A stretch of DNA of 64,000 nucleotides from Chamaecyparis obtusa (taxonomy: Eukaryota > Streptophyta > Pinopsida > Cupressales > Cupressaceae). Where the stretch lies: the NCBI GenBank assembly GCA_027943335.1, contig BSBK01001536.1, forward strand, positions 434,001 to 498,000, written 5' to 3'. The notes below the pieces were generated by a model, which was not told where the DNA came from, did not search any database, and saw only the letters and a list, made by a program, of their open reading frames with translations. A program made the position numbers and the translations under genes. This document shows, one piece after another, positions 12,527 to 24,780 of this stretch; the stretch's first letter is position 1, and every line of letters begins with the position of its first letter.

Positions 12527-13028
12527 CTAATCAGCAATAACTTGGCCCTTGATAGCTTTTCTTTCAACATATTCAATGTCGAATTCACTTAATAGTATCA
12601 CCCATTTAGCTAATCTACCTATGAGGGCAACTTTTCTTAGTAGGTACTTTAGTGGATCAATCTTAGCTACCAAATGTGTAGTATGAGCTAACATGTACTG
12701 TCTCAATTTATGTGATGTAAAGATCACAGCTAGACAATCTTTCTCAATCATTGAATAGTTCTTCTCATATGCTACCAATGTTCTACTAATATAGTATATA
12801 GCTCTTTCTTTCTTGTTCTCATCATGTTGTGCTAGCAGTGCCCCCAATGATGTATCTGTGGCAAAGACATATAGGATCAATGGCTTCCCTTGAATAGGAG
12901 GCATCAAAATATGATGATTTGATAGATATTTCTTGATATGATTAAAGTTCTTTTCACATTCCTCATTCCATTCAAAAGTTACACCTTTATGTAATGTTTT
13001 TCGTGAAAGGCTGTGATATGTCTACCAA
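12527..13028 (-). pseudogene. First RNase H domain
   Basis: The minus strand encodes ILYVFATDTSLGALLAQ, AIYYISRTLVAYEKNYS, KDCLAVIF and KIDPLKYLL, the usual Ty3/gypsy RNase H order. It degrades the RNA of the RNA-DNA hybrid during reverse transcription. A one-base shift separates it from the RT frame between about 12960 and 13010. Confidence 0.75.
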
Positions 13029-13832
13029 CTAAGATATGAAGCGTTTGATATATTGTACCCTCCCTTGTAATGTTCTCATTTGATTGATATTCTTGGGAGG
13101 TTGCATCTCTATTATAGCTTTAACCTTTTCCGAATCTACTTCAATTCCTTTCTTTGAAACAATGTAACCTAAGAGCTTTCCAGAAGTGACACCAAAAGCA
13201 CACTTTTTAGGGTTTAGTCTGAGACTAAACTTCTCCATTCGATATAGTATTTTTCTCAAATCATTCAGATGTTCAAATCTTATCATAGATTTTGCCAAAG
13301 TATCATCAACATAATCCTCCATAGTTCGATGCATCATGTCATGAAAGATAGATGTCATAGCTCTTTGATATGTAGCACCAACATTCTTAAGCCCAAATGG
13401 CATGACATTCCAACAAAAGGTACCCCATGTGCATGTGAAAGCAGTTTTCTCTTGATCTTCTAGAACAATTTTGATTTGGTTGTATCCAGAAAAACCATCC
13501 ATTAAATAATACATCTCAAAGCCCGCAGTCATGTCCACTATCATATCAATGTTAGGTAGTGGAAAATCATCCTTAGGGCATGCTTTGTTTACATCTCTAA
13601 AATCTGTGCATACTCTTATAGATTTGTCTGGTTTTGATACAGGTACAATATTGGAGATCCATTCAGCATAGTCAATAACATGGATGAATCTGGCTTTTAG
13701 TAGTTTCTCTAATTCAACTTTGACCAAGAGTGCAACATGTGGATGCATCTTTCTCAATTTTTGCTTAACAAGTTTGACTCCTGGAGCTATAGACAAATGG
13801 TGCATTATAAGATCAAGATCCAACCTTGGCAT
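13029..13832 (-). pseudogene. Reverse transcriptase domain
   Basis: An open frame of 267 codons covers almost the whole RT: SIRVCTDFRDVNKACPKD, FPLPNIDMIVD, YLMDGFSGYNQI, NVMPFGLKNVGATYQRAM and the catalytic MEDYVDDTL. The YVDD box is intact. The first methionine is internal, because the upstream frame continues as a fused polyprotein. It ends at a TAG just before the RNase H tether. It is the best-preserved domain of the element. Confidence 0.85.
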
Positions 13833-13931
13833 ATCTGAATATTTACATGCAAGCTTGATCTTCTTTTCTATTAGGAATGTGGTAAATTTGTGCTTTTCTT
13901 CTTCTGATAAAGATTGTGCTACATGAATTAA

Positions 13932-14831
13932 CTATGGTTCTTCTAATGTTCCCAAGTTGATAGATTGAGTGGGCTCAATTAGTATTGGAGATCTATCATG
14001 TAAATGACTCGAAAGGACATCAAATATCTCATCTTTAGGCACCTCGAAGAGGTTTTCACCTTCAGATACGTCATTTATTTTTACTTTTGTAGGTTCTGAG
14101 ACTACCACAAAGTGGTTTTCACCCTTAGAACTCCTTTTCTTTTTATTTTTAGTTTTATTCTTTTGACTAAGATACTTGATGTTCAACTCCATCATGCTAA
14201 CGCTTGGTTCACTGATGGAAGTCATCATAGGCTCAACTGCATTGACGTAGCAAGCAAGGGCATAGTCATTTGGAAAGGTATAGATACCGTGGCTCGGATT
14301 TGTGGAGGTTTGGTCAAGAAGTTCGGGATGTTGGATAGTCAAAGTGGGGAAATATTGGGAAATAGTATTTATGGATATGGATCTGTCATCATTGGTCCTA
14401 ACCTAACTCTCAAGTTTGAAGGTGATATTACAACTCAAAATGTTCAATTCGTGAATAGGATTAACATCATTGTGGGAATCCATTTCAGCCATCGGTGGAT
14501 CAGACTCGTTAAGTTCATTATTTCTCTCTAGACTCACATTGGGTTTAGGTGCATATTGGTGAATAACATCAACATGTTTCTCTGTGATAAGCTCATCTTC
14601 CTCTGGAATGACTCCCCATTCATAGTCATTTGATTCCTCATCTAGACCTCTTGGAAAATCAAGAATATGTGTAAAGTTAGGGTGAACACCCCAAGAAGGA
14701 TTTCCTTCCAAGTCTGATTTGAATTCATACTCATGGGAATTTGTTTCAAAATAGCTACCACCTTCCTCCTTGTCTATGTGGTTTTCTTCAAGATCAGCTG
14801 GTTCTTGTGGTGTAACTGTCTTTTGTTCCAT
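13932..14831 (-). pseudogene. Protease-RT linker of the polyprotein, degenerate
   Basis: Two adjacent minus-strand open segments (14831-14403 and 14342-13932) are acidic and rich in Glu, Asp, Ser and Asn, for example NDYEWGVIPEEDELI. They have no catalytic motif and are separated by stops and frame changes. Long acidic linkers between protease and RT are usual in Tat elements. I assign them to the polyprotein by position only. Confidence 0.5.
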
Positions 14832-15125
14832 AGTAGGTTCTTGTGTTTCTACTACATTGATTCTTTTTATTGGGTCATCTTTAGCTTCAAGGAGGTCTTT
14901 TATTTATTTAGGCAAACACTCATAAGGAATGAGCTCATCAGTGGTGTCTGAATCATCACTGTTAGATTGTTCTGTTTCTTCCTTTGGTTGAATTGTTGTT
15001 GATGGTTCAATCTGTTCTAAGACATGTGGAGAGTTTTTGCTAAGATAGAAAGGTTTCTTTTGATATCCTAGACCTATTGTATTCTTGTTTTTTTGGCCAC
15101 GATGATCGAGAGGTGATAGAAGACC

Positions 15126-16482
15126 TTAACCTTGTAGTCCTAGAGGTCCTTTTCCAGTATATCCCATTTTTGTGATCAATTTGTCTCCTGGTCCACTAAG
15201 GAATTTTTCTTGAAGCTGAGTCACATTTCTAGACTGATTGGGATTGAGACTCATCCTTGTATAACCATGCAAGCATGAATTCTTCTTCCTCAAACTCTTG
15301 TTTAGATACTTGCTCTGTGACAAAGCTTCCATTGAATATGACCTGGGATTCTTTAGTTGTGGCTTTCACTTTGTTAGAAGGTTGTCCATAAGATTTTGGG
15401 GACAATGGGAGAGATGTGAGAGATAAAAAAAGTTCCATTGTGTATTCTCCCATGCCATTATCTTTGATTTTGACCTCTTTAGCAATTTCTTCTATCTTGG
15501 ATGTTGAAGCAATATCTAGTTGCTTAGTGGAAGATTCTCTATTATTAGGAACAAGTTTATCATCACTTTCTTTCAATGCATTGCAAGTGGTAGATAGATC
15601 AGCTGGAATCGTCACCTCTACTCCTTCATAAGGGAATTTCACACATTGATGGTATGTGGAAGGATTAGCTAGCATTTCATGTATCCAGGGTCTCCCTAGG
15701 AGGATGTTGTAAGCCAAAGGTAGATCAAGAACTTGATATGTGATATCTTTGATAACTGGACCTGTTCTGATAGGTAAGACAATTGTTCCTTTAGAAGATC
15801 TTTCTTATTCATCATATGCCTTGATAGTTATCTTCTTTTTAGGATCCATGGTAGCTTCTGATAATCCCAGTTGTGTAATCAAGCTGTAAGAACAAATGTT
15901 GAGACCAGTGCCTCCATCTATCAACACGTGTTTGACATGATGGTTTTGGATTAAGACTTCAATGTGCAAGGGCTGGTTATGCGGATGACTCAAGGAGTTA
16001 TCATCTTCCTCTGAAAAGGAGATATATTGGGGATACATCAGATGACCAACCATAGTCTGGAATCTGTCCAAATCAAGGTTGTCAGGAACATTGGATCCAA
16101 GTATAGCTTTGTCTAGAATGGCTCTATGAGCTGGAGATATCCGAAGCAACTCAAACATGGAGATTTTTACATTTGTATGCTGGAGTTGTTGGATAATACT
16201 GTATGATGTAGGTCTCGTGTCTTTAGAATTTGATGATTTAGAGGAAACCTTTTGTTTAGAAGCAGACGAAAGATTAAAAGGCACCTTAGGGACATTTGAT
16301 GAATCTAAATTTTGTCCTTGTAGATGCACCTGAGCTTGTGATCGAGTAACTGCATTTGCTGATAGATTATATCTATCCTTTCTTACAATTGTGATTACAT
16401 TGCAATGCTCAGATAGGCATGGTTCAACCATATTTATGACAACATTGTTTCCAGAGTAGCCATAATTGACTTTAGCACACAC
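15126..16482 (-). pseudogene. Aspartic protease region
   Basis: The minus strand encodes HVLIDGGTGLNICSY, the D-G-G form of the protease active site seen in some Tat elements. It is followed by AYNILLGRPWIHEM, the conserved GRPW segment of retrotransposon proteases, and then MGYTGKGPLGLQG. Frame and stop breaks lie near 15805 (stop after KAYDE) and 15229. The protease would process Gag-Pol. Confidence 0.75.
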
Positions 16483-16489
16483 ATTAGGC

Positions 16490-18110
16490 TAAGAAGACGA
16501 ATCTCCTTGACCATGTTTTGGAAATGGTTCTATGAATGTTGTATGATCATTATTGCTTTTATGATTGTCAATTATGATTTCTCCATTATCAATTTTGTCT
16601 TGTATGATGTGTTTCAAGTGTATGCAGTTATTAGTTTTATGACCCTTATTACGATGGAAGTCACAGAAATCATTCTCTCTCCACCATTTCAGTTTAGGTT
16701 CAGGATCAAATACCTTTATCTTAGGCAAGGTGATGATGTTGTTGGTCAACAGAGTTCTCATGGCTAATTCCAAGGACTCTCCAAGAGGAGTAAACTTGTG
16801 TTTAGGATCTGTAGCCCAAGGTTTATAGTCAGATGGTTTCTTGTTCGACTCTATTGCTTTTGCCTCTGAGGCTTTGATAGCTTGGGTGCCAACAGTGATA
16901 TTGAAAGCGGGTGCCTTAGGTGGGGCACGAATATTATCAACAATGCCATTTGTGACGATGCCTTTATTCTTGTTCCAATTTTTGCCTTTGTCTTTAGAAT
17001 TTGATCCAGATTCATACTTGTCCTTTTGAAGTGATATGTTTCCTTTTTGTACAAGTACTTTCTCAAATTTGATTGCATTTTCTACCATTTTATCAAAGGA
17101 TGAATGATTTTGCATTTGCAAATGGTAGTTGAGTTCTGGAACAAGATTGTTGATGAAAATTTCCAACTTCTCTATTTCTAGAATAGGTCTAGCATATAGA
17201 GAAAACTTTTTCCTCCATCGTTTGAGAAAAGTCAAGAATGGTTCTCTCAAGTTTTGTTTTAGATTGCAAATGTCGATCATAGTGACCAGATGTTGGATGT
17301 TGTAGGAGTATTGTTGATAGAACAGTTTGATTAACTCCTCAAAAGTTTTGATTGTGGGAGGCATTTTTGAGAACCAATGAATAGCCGACCCTCCCAGATA
17401 TTGAGGGAAAAGATGCATTAGGTAGGTTGGTTCATGCATGAACTCCATAGATTGAGTACATAATTCTCTAACATGATCTTGAGGATCAGAGTTTCCATCA
17501 TACTTATCATATTTAGGCATCTCCACTCTTTCAGGAATGGCGGCATGTACAAGTCTTTATCAAATGGAAAAGGGCATAGAGCCTCCATGGAGAACTCCTT
17601 AGGTTCCTTTTCTTTCTCTAGTTGATTGAGCTTGACTTGCATGGCATGCATCTGTTTCATCATGGTTGTGATAGGATTCTCTTCCTCATGCATAATGATA
17701 TCTTCAACATTAAAGTTGGGAGGAAGTTTAGCCCCTTGATGAGCCAACTCTAGGAAGTATGTTTCCTTTTCTTCTTTCAAGAAATGCCTCATCATTTTCT
17801 TGAAGTCATCATCATTTTGATATCGAGCAATTTTAGAAGGTGTGGGTTCTTGATCCACACCATGTTGGGATTGATGTCCTTGGGAACCTTGGCTTGCACC
17901 TCCTCCTTGAGAATAGTGTTGTTAAGAGAACTACTAGGGATTCATCGATGAGGAGTCACTTGATGACCTACGTGGATTGATGCAGGGGGAGTGACATAAC
18001 CATCTATAAAGTAAAGATTTCCAAGAGCGTCTTCTACAAATTTAGTTGTGTTGAAAGGTTGATGAAATGTCTCAGCAATCACAGAAGATGCAGATGAAGA
18101 GAATCTGGGT
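16490..18110 (-). pseudogene. Gag of the Tat-type element
   Basis: Two overlapping minus-strand frames (17858-17418 and 17526-16489) form one Gag separated by a one-base shift near 17530. Recognisable parts are MPKYDKYDGNSDPQDHVRE, LGGSAIHWFSKMPP and FLTFLKRWR, typical plant gypsy Gag segments. A CDFHRNKGHKTNNC zinc-binding motif follows near the C terminus. The frame extends upstream of 17858 without a convincing ATG and meets a TGA near 17937, probably a former CGA. The true start is therefore uncertain, around 18100. Gag would form the virus-like particle. Confidence 0.75.
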
Positions 18111-18430
18111 TTTTTTCATTTTTTTCACTGTGATGAAGCTCTAGTTTCCACCATTAACCTTGGGTGAAGCAAAAGAGCAAGATGAAGACAACTGAAGAAT
18201 GACTTGATTCAAGAAGATCGAATGATGCAACCTTGTCAAGATTGGATTGATTAAAGATTAGATTGGACATAAATGAAGGATATTGTGCCCTAATAGTATG
18301 GGTAGACACCCAAAAGATGGCAAGCACGAGCTCACAACACTTAGCCATTTTGATGAAGATTGAATTGAAGATAATGTTGACAAGGTTTTGACACAAGAAA
18401 AAAAACTCAAATCGATAGATTAGAAGGCTA

Positions 18431-18449
18431 GATCAGACTCAAGATACCA
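18431..18449 (-). other. Possible primer binding site
   Basis: The minus strand reads TGGTATCTTGAGTCTGATC, similar to the initiator Met-tRNA site (TGGTATCAGAGC) seen in the other two elements but with changes after TGGTATC. Its position 330 bp upstream of gag fits. The adjacent sequence does not end in the expected CA. Confidence 0.4.
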
Positions 18450-20007
18450 CTTCAGGAAAATGATTGGATTTTTTTTAGTTGTTGCTATGTTCCTGATACA
18501 ATGATTTTTTGACAGAATTTGGAAACAGGCTATAAAAACTGGATTCTTGGCAATTTTGGCAAGTTTTTGGCAATTTTTCAAAATTCTCATACGACTTTCT
18601 CCAAGCTCGTACGAGTTTGGGTAGGCTTTGGCACAATAATTGACAAGACTCGTACGACAATTGTAATGCTCGTACGATAGTTGATAGCAAGTTTTTTATT
18701 TTTGCTTGTGATTTCTAATAAAACTCGTACGATAATATACAAGCTCTCATATGACAATCCAAGGGTTCTGATATGACAAAGGGGAAAAACTCATACAATT
18801 TTATGATCCTTTGGGATGACTTTTGACTCCAGAAAGGAATTTTGCATCAGATTTGCAATTTCTTAGTTTTTTAGAATTAGTTTGTTTGCAAGGTTTTTTG
18901 TCCAGATTTGAAGTTCATTACGGGATTGTTCATTTTCAATAACCAAGTAGATAAACAAGCATGCAAAACAACAGGCAAGTGATTTCAAGCACATCCAAAA
19001 ATAATGAACAGGGGACAAAGCAACCATGCGCATGTATAATCAAGTGACTTATTTTGCTAATTCCTAGGAATGCTACTTGTGTATGTTCTCAAAAGTTTTT
19101 CAATAATGCACATAGTCCTAGAAAATGAAAAATTTGGCCTCACTAGGGCTTGTAGTAATGGTCTGACTCTACAAATTTTGTGATCTCAAGAGGGTGAACT
19201 CCAATCCAGGTGCACCGGGGTTTTGACACAGTCTGAGAATTCAATCAATCAGGAGTTGCTAGGGAGATTTGACAGCCCAACAAGAGACCACACTTGTGAA
19301 GATTTCTTCCACAAAGACATTTATATAGCGGGTGTTGCTACCACGGTGAAAATGGCTATTACCGCTTGAGGTTCCGTCCACATGGTTGACCCAATAAAGG
19401 GAATGTCCACTATGGTTAACCCTTTCTAAAGGTGACTCACAAAAGATATCACATGGGGACTTGGTCCAGATCCAAGGATTTGAGTTTTTGATACTACCCA
19501 AAAAGGGAGTAGAGCATAATCCTCTAGCCTTATCACTTTTACCCAAACACAGCAGACAAATTAATCTGATATGCTAAGACTAAAATTATCTCACCAAGAT
19601 TTGTGATGTCAACAACTATGTCCATCGATCTCTCTGGAGAGAGAACGTATTGATCAACAGCTAAGGACCAAACCAAGTAGAACATGAGACAATCATAGTA
19701 TCCTCCCTACCTACAAGGGGATCTATCATCAAGAAGAGCTTCACATGTATGAACAAGCGAATGAAGCCCACTCTCTCTAGATCATCCACAAATAGTGTTC
19801 ATAGGGCCTATTTACTATGTGTAACAGATATGCAAAAAACAAATCTATGTTCATTTTATAGCCCAAAACTGAAGTGTGAATTATGAAAGATGGAAAGGCA
19901 CACAAGCTTGACACGTGAGAGTTCATTTTATATCCAAAATTGAAGTGTTATCAGATTGAACAAAATACCCGATATCCTCGCAATGCACTTAGTAGATTTT
20001 ACCTATT
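18450..20007. other. Expected position of the 5' LTR; no LTR pair recognised
   Basis: If the primer binding site is correct, the 5' LTR should start here on the minus strand. By eye this stretch shares no continuous similarity with 3905-5140. It contains a CGTACG cluster (18588-18797), a minus-strand CTATAAAATGAAC near 19850-19862, and no coding frame. It ends where the truncated 5' LTR of the next element begins. Confidence 0.45.
18588..18797. repeat. Cluster of ACTCGTAYGAC-like near-palindromes, right copy
   Basis: Eight variants (CTCATACGAC near 18589, CTCGTACGAG near 18607, ACTCGTACGAC near 18646, and others to ACTCATACAA near 18787) occur within 210 bp. They belong to the same motif family as 6398-6622, on the opposite side of the retroelement. 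Confidence 0.6.
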
Positions 20008-21452
20008 TTGAGAGAGAGTCATTTTATTGATCAATTGATTGCTTATTGTAGTGGGAGCCTACGTTCAGTTTGAGCCTACATTGTTATAATTTTGAGTTGA
20101 GATTGCACTTTTTATTTTATAAAGTTACTTTATTATAAAAGTGCATTATAATGGGATTTTATAATGGATGTTTCTAGAAGTTCTTAGTAACTTCTCAGAA
20201 AAGTGAATAAATAGAGGGCTGGGCCTCTCATTTGGACATGCTTGGATTTGGGATTTCTTCTACTTCTTCATTGTGAAGCAATTTGTAGTCTTTGGGTCTG
20301 CAAACACTATTTGATCTTTGGGAACGATCACTCCCCTAGATTGGCATAACTGAGGTAGTGAAATATCTACTGAAGGGTTGCAAGTTTGGAGATGGTACTC
20401 AACCATTTCATTGGTACTTCATTGAGAATTCATGGTAAGGGTTTGTTTGTGGTTGGAATAAGGGTTTGAATTCACCTCTTGTATTGGAGAATCATTTTGG
20501 TGAAGTTGAAGTCAATTTGGGCACATTTTCAGTCATTCTATATCAGGGCCTGGAATCAGTATTTTGCTCATATCTCTCTAGATGCTTGGAGATAACTTTT
20601 ATGACTTGGAGAGGGCATTAATACAACATTGGCAATCAGATTCATACCATTTTGGGGTTCCAAAAACCCTACAATTATTTTCTGCAAGATTCGTACATGT
20701 ACGGCATGGTACGGCCCAGCACCAGCACAACAGTCATCAGCAAATTGGGGTACGGTTGGGGTGCAAATTGAAGTATTTCCATCAGCGTCTTAGTCAGGCA
20801 ATAAGGATCGATTCCCAGGTTCTTTCTATGAGTTTGAATGTTGAGAAAATTGTATGAATTTGTGTGTGTTCAGATATTGTAATTGCAGTCCCTCCTAGTC
20901 TCTGTTATTATCATTGTAACTGGGTTATCATAGAGTTATAGAACACTGTATTGGGAAAGGGAGTGCATTGTTTGGGTACTGGCATCGCCATAATCTTTGT
21001 TATGTAACAGTCCTTATGTGTGCTCAGAGAACAGTCCATTATAACCAGTCATTGCTACACTTTATAATCAGTTTAGTATTGATCACAATACAAGTGACCT
21101 CGCTGATAGTTCATTATCTTGAGGTCTGAAAATAGTCAATTGGTAATCAGACATTGCTAGCTGGGTTGATATAGTTTCATTTCATTTGTTGTCATAAATC
21201 AATAATCATTTGAATAGTGTGTATTAGTCCTACATTGCAAACAGATTTGAGAAGTTTCATGATATATTGGCTTTGCATTGTCACTTCTTATATTGGTATT
21301 GTTATCTCAATTGCAAAATTGGTGCCCAAAGCAATAAACACATTGAAACACATCATTGCAAACAAAACCATTCAATGCATGCCAAGTGTTTGACGAATTG
21401 CCACAGTTCAGATTTGGGGTTTTTAGTGGCCTTTATAGTAAGGGTCATTACA
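20008..21452 (+). repeat. 5' LTR, 5'-truncated
   Basis: It matches the 3' LTR from GAGAGAGTCATTTT onward and ends in CATTACA directly before the primer binding site. Relative to the 3' LTR it lacks the first about 70 bp and a roughly 30-bp stretch (27432-27461). Confidence 0.9.
20205..20218 (+). promoter_or_regulatory. TATA-like element in the LTR
   Basis: GAATAAATAGAGGG occurs here and in the same context in the 3' LTR (about 26509-26523). It is the best TATA candidate upstream of the presumed R region. Confidence 0.3.
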
Positions 21453-21453
21453 G

Positions 21454-21465
21454 TGGTATCAGAGC
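21454..21465 (+). other. Primer binding site, initiator Met-tRNA type
   Basis: TGGTATCAGAGC lies one base after the LTR terminus TTACA. It is complementary to the 3' end of plant initiator Met-tRNA, the usual primer. Confidence 0.85.
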
Positions 21466-21590
21466 AGTGTTCTTGCCATCCTGTTGGGTAAGAAACATTT
21501 ATGCATCCTTCATCATTTGGGCATCACAGGTACTACACATGTAGAAGAGAAGCACTAGAAGGTGAATAGGAGTACATAGATATTCTTACC

Positions 21591-22920
21591 ATGGGTGAGA
21601 GACAGTCACAGAGCCCACCTAGAATTCCTGATGATGAGAGGGAATTCTTTTAGATTATGACTATGGGACAGCAGGAGATGGTCCAGTCTTTGCGTAATTT
21701 GACCACTATGATGGAGAGAGTGGTTCAGCCCAGAGCACAGGAACAGGTTAGAGGTACACTTGATCATGATAATAGGAGCGTGGCAGGTTCACAGGGTGCT
21801 CCTAGGCACAGGTCTTGGATAGCAGATAGACCTACTCGTCCTACTTTCCTTAGAGAGGAGGCTCAGGAGGTAGGAGAGGGTGATGTACAGGATGAGTTTC
21901 GGGATGATCTTAGAGCTGCTACTACAAAATGGCAGGCATTACCACCACATGTGTGTGAGTTGCTTAACTTTGATCACTACTTGAACCAGAGGAGAGAGCA
22001 CATGAGGAATACTCGGCAGAACATGAGACCTAGAGGAGGCCATGACAGTGAGTTGCAGCGAGCTACTAGCAAGCTCACTTTACCTTCTTTTGATGGTAGT
22101 GGATAGATGATAGCACATGCATGGATACATAAGTTGGATACTTTCTTAGCATTGAGACCCATGTCAGAGATAGATGCCATCAGATACGCCACCTTGCATT
22201 TGGAGGGCACAACTCATGACTGGTGGTCACATGGTATGGTTACCTTGCAACACAACCAAGTGACATCATACCAGGATTTTGTGGATAGGTTGGTAGAGCG
22301 TTTTGATAGGAAGGATCCAGAGATCTTCTTTCATGATCTTGCACAGTTGAGACAGACAGGCAGCTTGAAGACTTATATCAGTGAGTTTCAGAGGTTGTCA
22401 GTTATGGTCCAGGATGTATCGGAGAGGCGGTTGGTTATCCTATTCACTGAGGGACTGTCTGAACCCCTCAAGGGTTGGATCAAGGCATTTGATCCATCGA
22501 AACTACAGGAGGCCATGAGGAAAGCTCGCAGTATGGAGCTTACAACACCTTCTAGCAGATTCACTCCCAGGAGTTCTTCTTTCAGAGATAATAAGAAGTT
22601 TGATAAGATTAAGGGGAAGAAGGATGATACCAAGGGGAAATCCACTACACCCTTGGATACCGAGGCACTTAATGACCTACGCAGGAAGAAGCTATGCTTC
22701 TATTGCAAAGGTCCATATGATAGGGATCACGATTGTCCTTTGAGGCCTAAGGGAAAGGCCAATAGAGTTATGTGGGCATATTATGAGGACTCATATTCAA
22801 ATAGTACATCACATGAGGATGAGCACAGTGACACAGAGCCTGAGGTGGAGGCAGAGGCTTCAAAGCCTAAGACGGAGCCTGAGTTACATTTGCAGCAGGC
22901 ACACTTGTCTAGCATTCAGC
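21591..22920 (+). pseudogene. Gag
   Basis: ATG at 21591 is the first start after the primer site and is in frame with all of Gag-Pol. TAG codons at 21651 and 22104 interrupt it. The retrotransposon Gag core (THDWWSHGMV, FVDRLVERFDRKDPE, LKTYISEFQRLS) is followed by a basic region and a zinc-binding motif, CFYCKGPYDRDHDC, near 22696-22740 in the spacing common to plant gypsy Gags. The product would assemble particles and bind RNA. The Gag/protease border is approximate. Confidence 0.85.
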
Positions 22921-23400
22921 AGGAGGGGTCCTTTAGATTGTGTGGTGTTCTCGCAGGACAGAAGGTGATCACCTTAGTTGACACAAGTGCTATGCATAAC
23001 TTCATTGATGCACACTTGGTTGAGCACCGTGGCATTGAGACAGAGGAGTTTGAGGGTCTCCGAGTACAGGTTGTTGATGGTTACACTCTTAGGTGTAACA
23101 GGATGATTAGAGACATGCTCCTACGCTTGAACAATTATGAGTTCAAAGCGGATTACCATGTGGTTAACATGGGTGACCTAGATATTATGTTGGGGATTAA
23201 ATGGTTACATTCATTAGGTGAGGTCACTTTCAGACTTAGAGATATGGAGATTAAGTTTGAGGCAGATGGGAAATAACATGTGTTGAGAGCTATCAGAAAT
23301 AGTGACATCAGAACTATTTCCTTCAGGTGCATGGAGAGGTTGGTTAGACACGATGGTATTGGATGGGCAGCCATGTGTACTCTTATGCCTACACAGGAGG
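22921..23400 (+). pseudogene. Protease region
   Basis: The frame encodes VITLVDTSAMHNFID. The active site reads Asp-Thr-Ser at 22980-22988, where aspartic proteases need Asp-(Thr/Ser)-Gly, so the Gly appears replaced by Ser. LGIKWL, the equivalent of the conserved flap-end motif, follows. A TAA at 23274 and two adjacent TAG codons near 23403 separate it from RT. Confidence 0.8.
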
Positions 23401-23438
23401 AGTAGTAGAAGATAGAATATCACCCTGACATTCAGAGA

Positions 23439-24164
23439 TTGAGAGAGAAGTATGACAGGGTATTCAGTGATATTCCACCTGGTGCATCACCTGATAGAGG
23501 GATTGCGCACATCATTGAGTTAGAGGAGGGTGCTAAACCCATGATGATCACACCTTACAGGCATCCTAAGAGGCTCAAGGATGAGATAGAGAAAACCATC
23601 AAGGAGCTGCTTGAGATGGGACACATTAGACCGAGCAAGTCTCCTTTTGCTTCTTCAGTAGTTTTGGTGAAGAAGGATGGTTCAATGCGGATGTGCATTG
23701 ATTATTGGATGCTGAATAAGAGGACTATTAAGAATAGGTATCCCATCCCTCGGATTGATGAGTTGATAGATGAGCTACATGGAGCATGCTACTTCAGCAA
23801 GATTGATTTGAGATCCGGCTATCACCAGATCAAAGTCAGAGAGCAGGATGTGGAGAAGACTACATTTAGATGCCATTGTGGGCACTTTGAGTTTGTGGTC
23901 ATGCCATTTGGGTTGACTAATGCACCCGCTACTTTCCAGTCCATGATGAATAAGGTCTTCCATCATTAGTTGAGGAAGTTTGTGTTGGTATTCTTCGATG
24001 ATATCTTGGTATAGAGTCGGACATGGCAGGAGCATGTAGCACATTTGGAGACTGTATTGAGTATATTGCAGACAGAGTCCTTGTATGCCAAGGAATCCAA
24101 ATGTGATCTGGGTATGACTGAGCTTTTGTATTTGGGACACGTTATCAGTGCAGAGGGAGTATAG
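23439..24164 (+). pseudogene. Reverse transcriptase
   Basis: Motifs in order are [58 protein letters not shown] and the catalytic FFDDIL at about 23991-24008. In-frame TAG codons lie at 23967, 24012 and 24162. The Trp in CIDYW is usually Arg, which fits CGG changing to TGG. RT would copy the RNA into cDNA. Confidence 0.9.
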
Positions 24165-24780
24165 ATGGATCCTGATAAGATCTGTGCTATAGTAGAGTGG
24201 CCTATTCCTGAGAACCTGACACAGTTGAGAGGGTTCCTAGGCCTATGTGGCTTCTACCGCAGATTTGTGAGTGGATATTCACGACATGCAGTCCCTATGA
24301 CAGATTTGCTAAAGAAGGGGGCCTTTGTTTGGACACCGGAGGCACAGGCTTGCTTTGACAGGTTTAAGGAGATTATGACTTCATGCCCGGTGTTAGCTTT
24401 GCCTGATTTCTCGAAGCCATTTGAGCTTCAATGTGAAGCATCCGGAGATGGTATTGGTGTTGTGTTGATGCAGGACAAGCACCCTATTGCCTATGAGAGC
24501 AGGAAAATTCGTGGGCCAGAGAAATCTTTCAACATCTATGATAAGGAGAGGTTAGCCATCATGCACGCATTGGCTAAGTTTAGACAGTATCTAGTGGGTG
24601 GTAAGTTTTGTATAAAAACTGACCACAACAGTTTGAGGCATTTCCTTAATCAGAGAGATCTCAATGATAGACAACAGAAGTGGGTAAGTAAGCTACAAGC
24701 TTATGATTTTGATATATCATATGTGAGAGGCACTCAGAATGTGGTAGCAGATGCATTGTCACGTAGACCACATCTCAGTG
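24165..24780 (+). pseudogene. RNase H domain
   Basis: The frame is open and encodes FLGLCGFYRRFV (RT thumb end), FELQCEASGDGIG (catalytic position now Glu rather than the usual Asp), KERLAIMHALAKFRQYL, KTDHNSLRHFL and VADALSRRP. It degrades RNA in the hybrid during cDNA synthesis. Confidence 0.85.

Larger units (their letters stand above)
3905..18449 (-). mobile_element. Decayed Tat-lineage Ty3/gypsy retrotransposon with an antisense PMD ORF
   Basis: Read on the minus strand, the order is a possible primer binding site (18431-18449), gag, protease, reverse transcriptase, RNase H, a second RNase H, integrase, a long spacer containing an oppositely oriented PMD frame, a polypurine tract (5141-5152) and a putative 3' LTR starting at 5140. 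Two RNase H domains between RT and integrase are characteristic of the Tat lineage (Ogre, Grande, Retand types). Extra antisense ORFs between pol and the 3' LTR are also known there. Stops and a few frameshifts show it is dead. No 5' LTR matching the putative 3' LTR was found to the right of 18449, so the element is truncated, diverged or composite. The left boundary is uncertain (3905 to 4022). Confidence 0.7.

Noticed and set aside
18534..18541. Plus-strand TATAAAAA as a gene promoter
   Set aside because: No plus-strand coding frame follows it. The downstream motifs are the CGTACG cluster.
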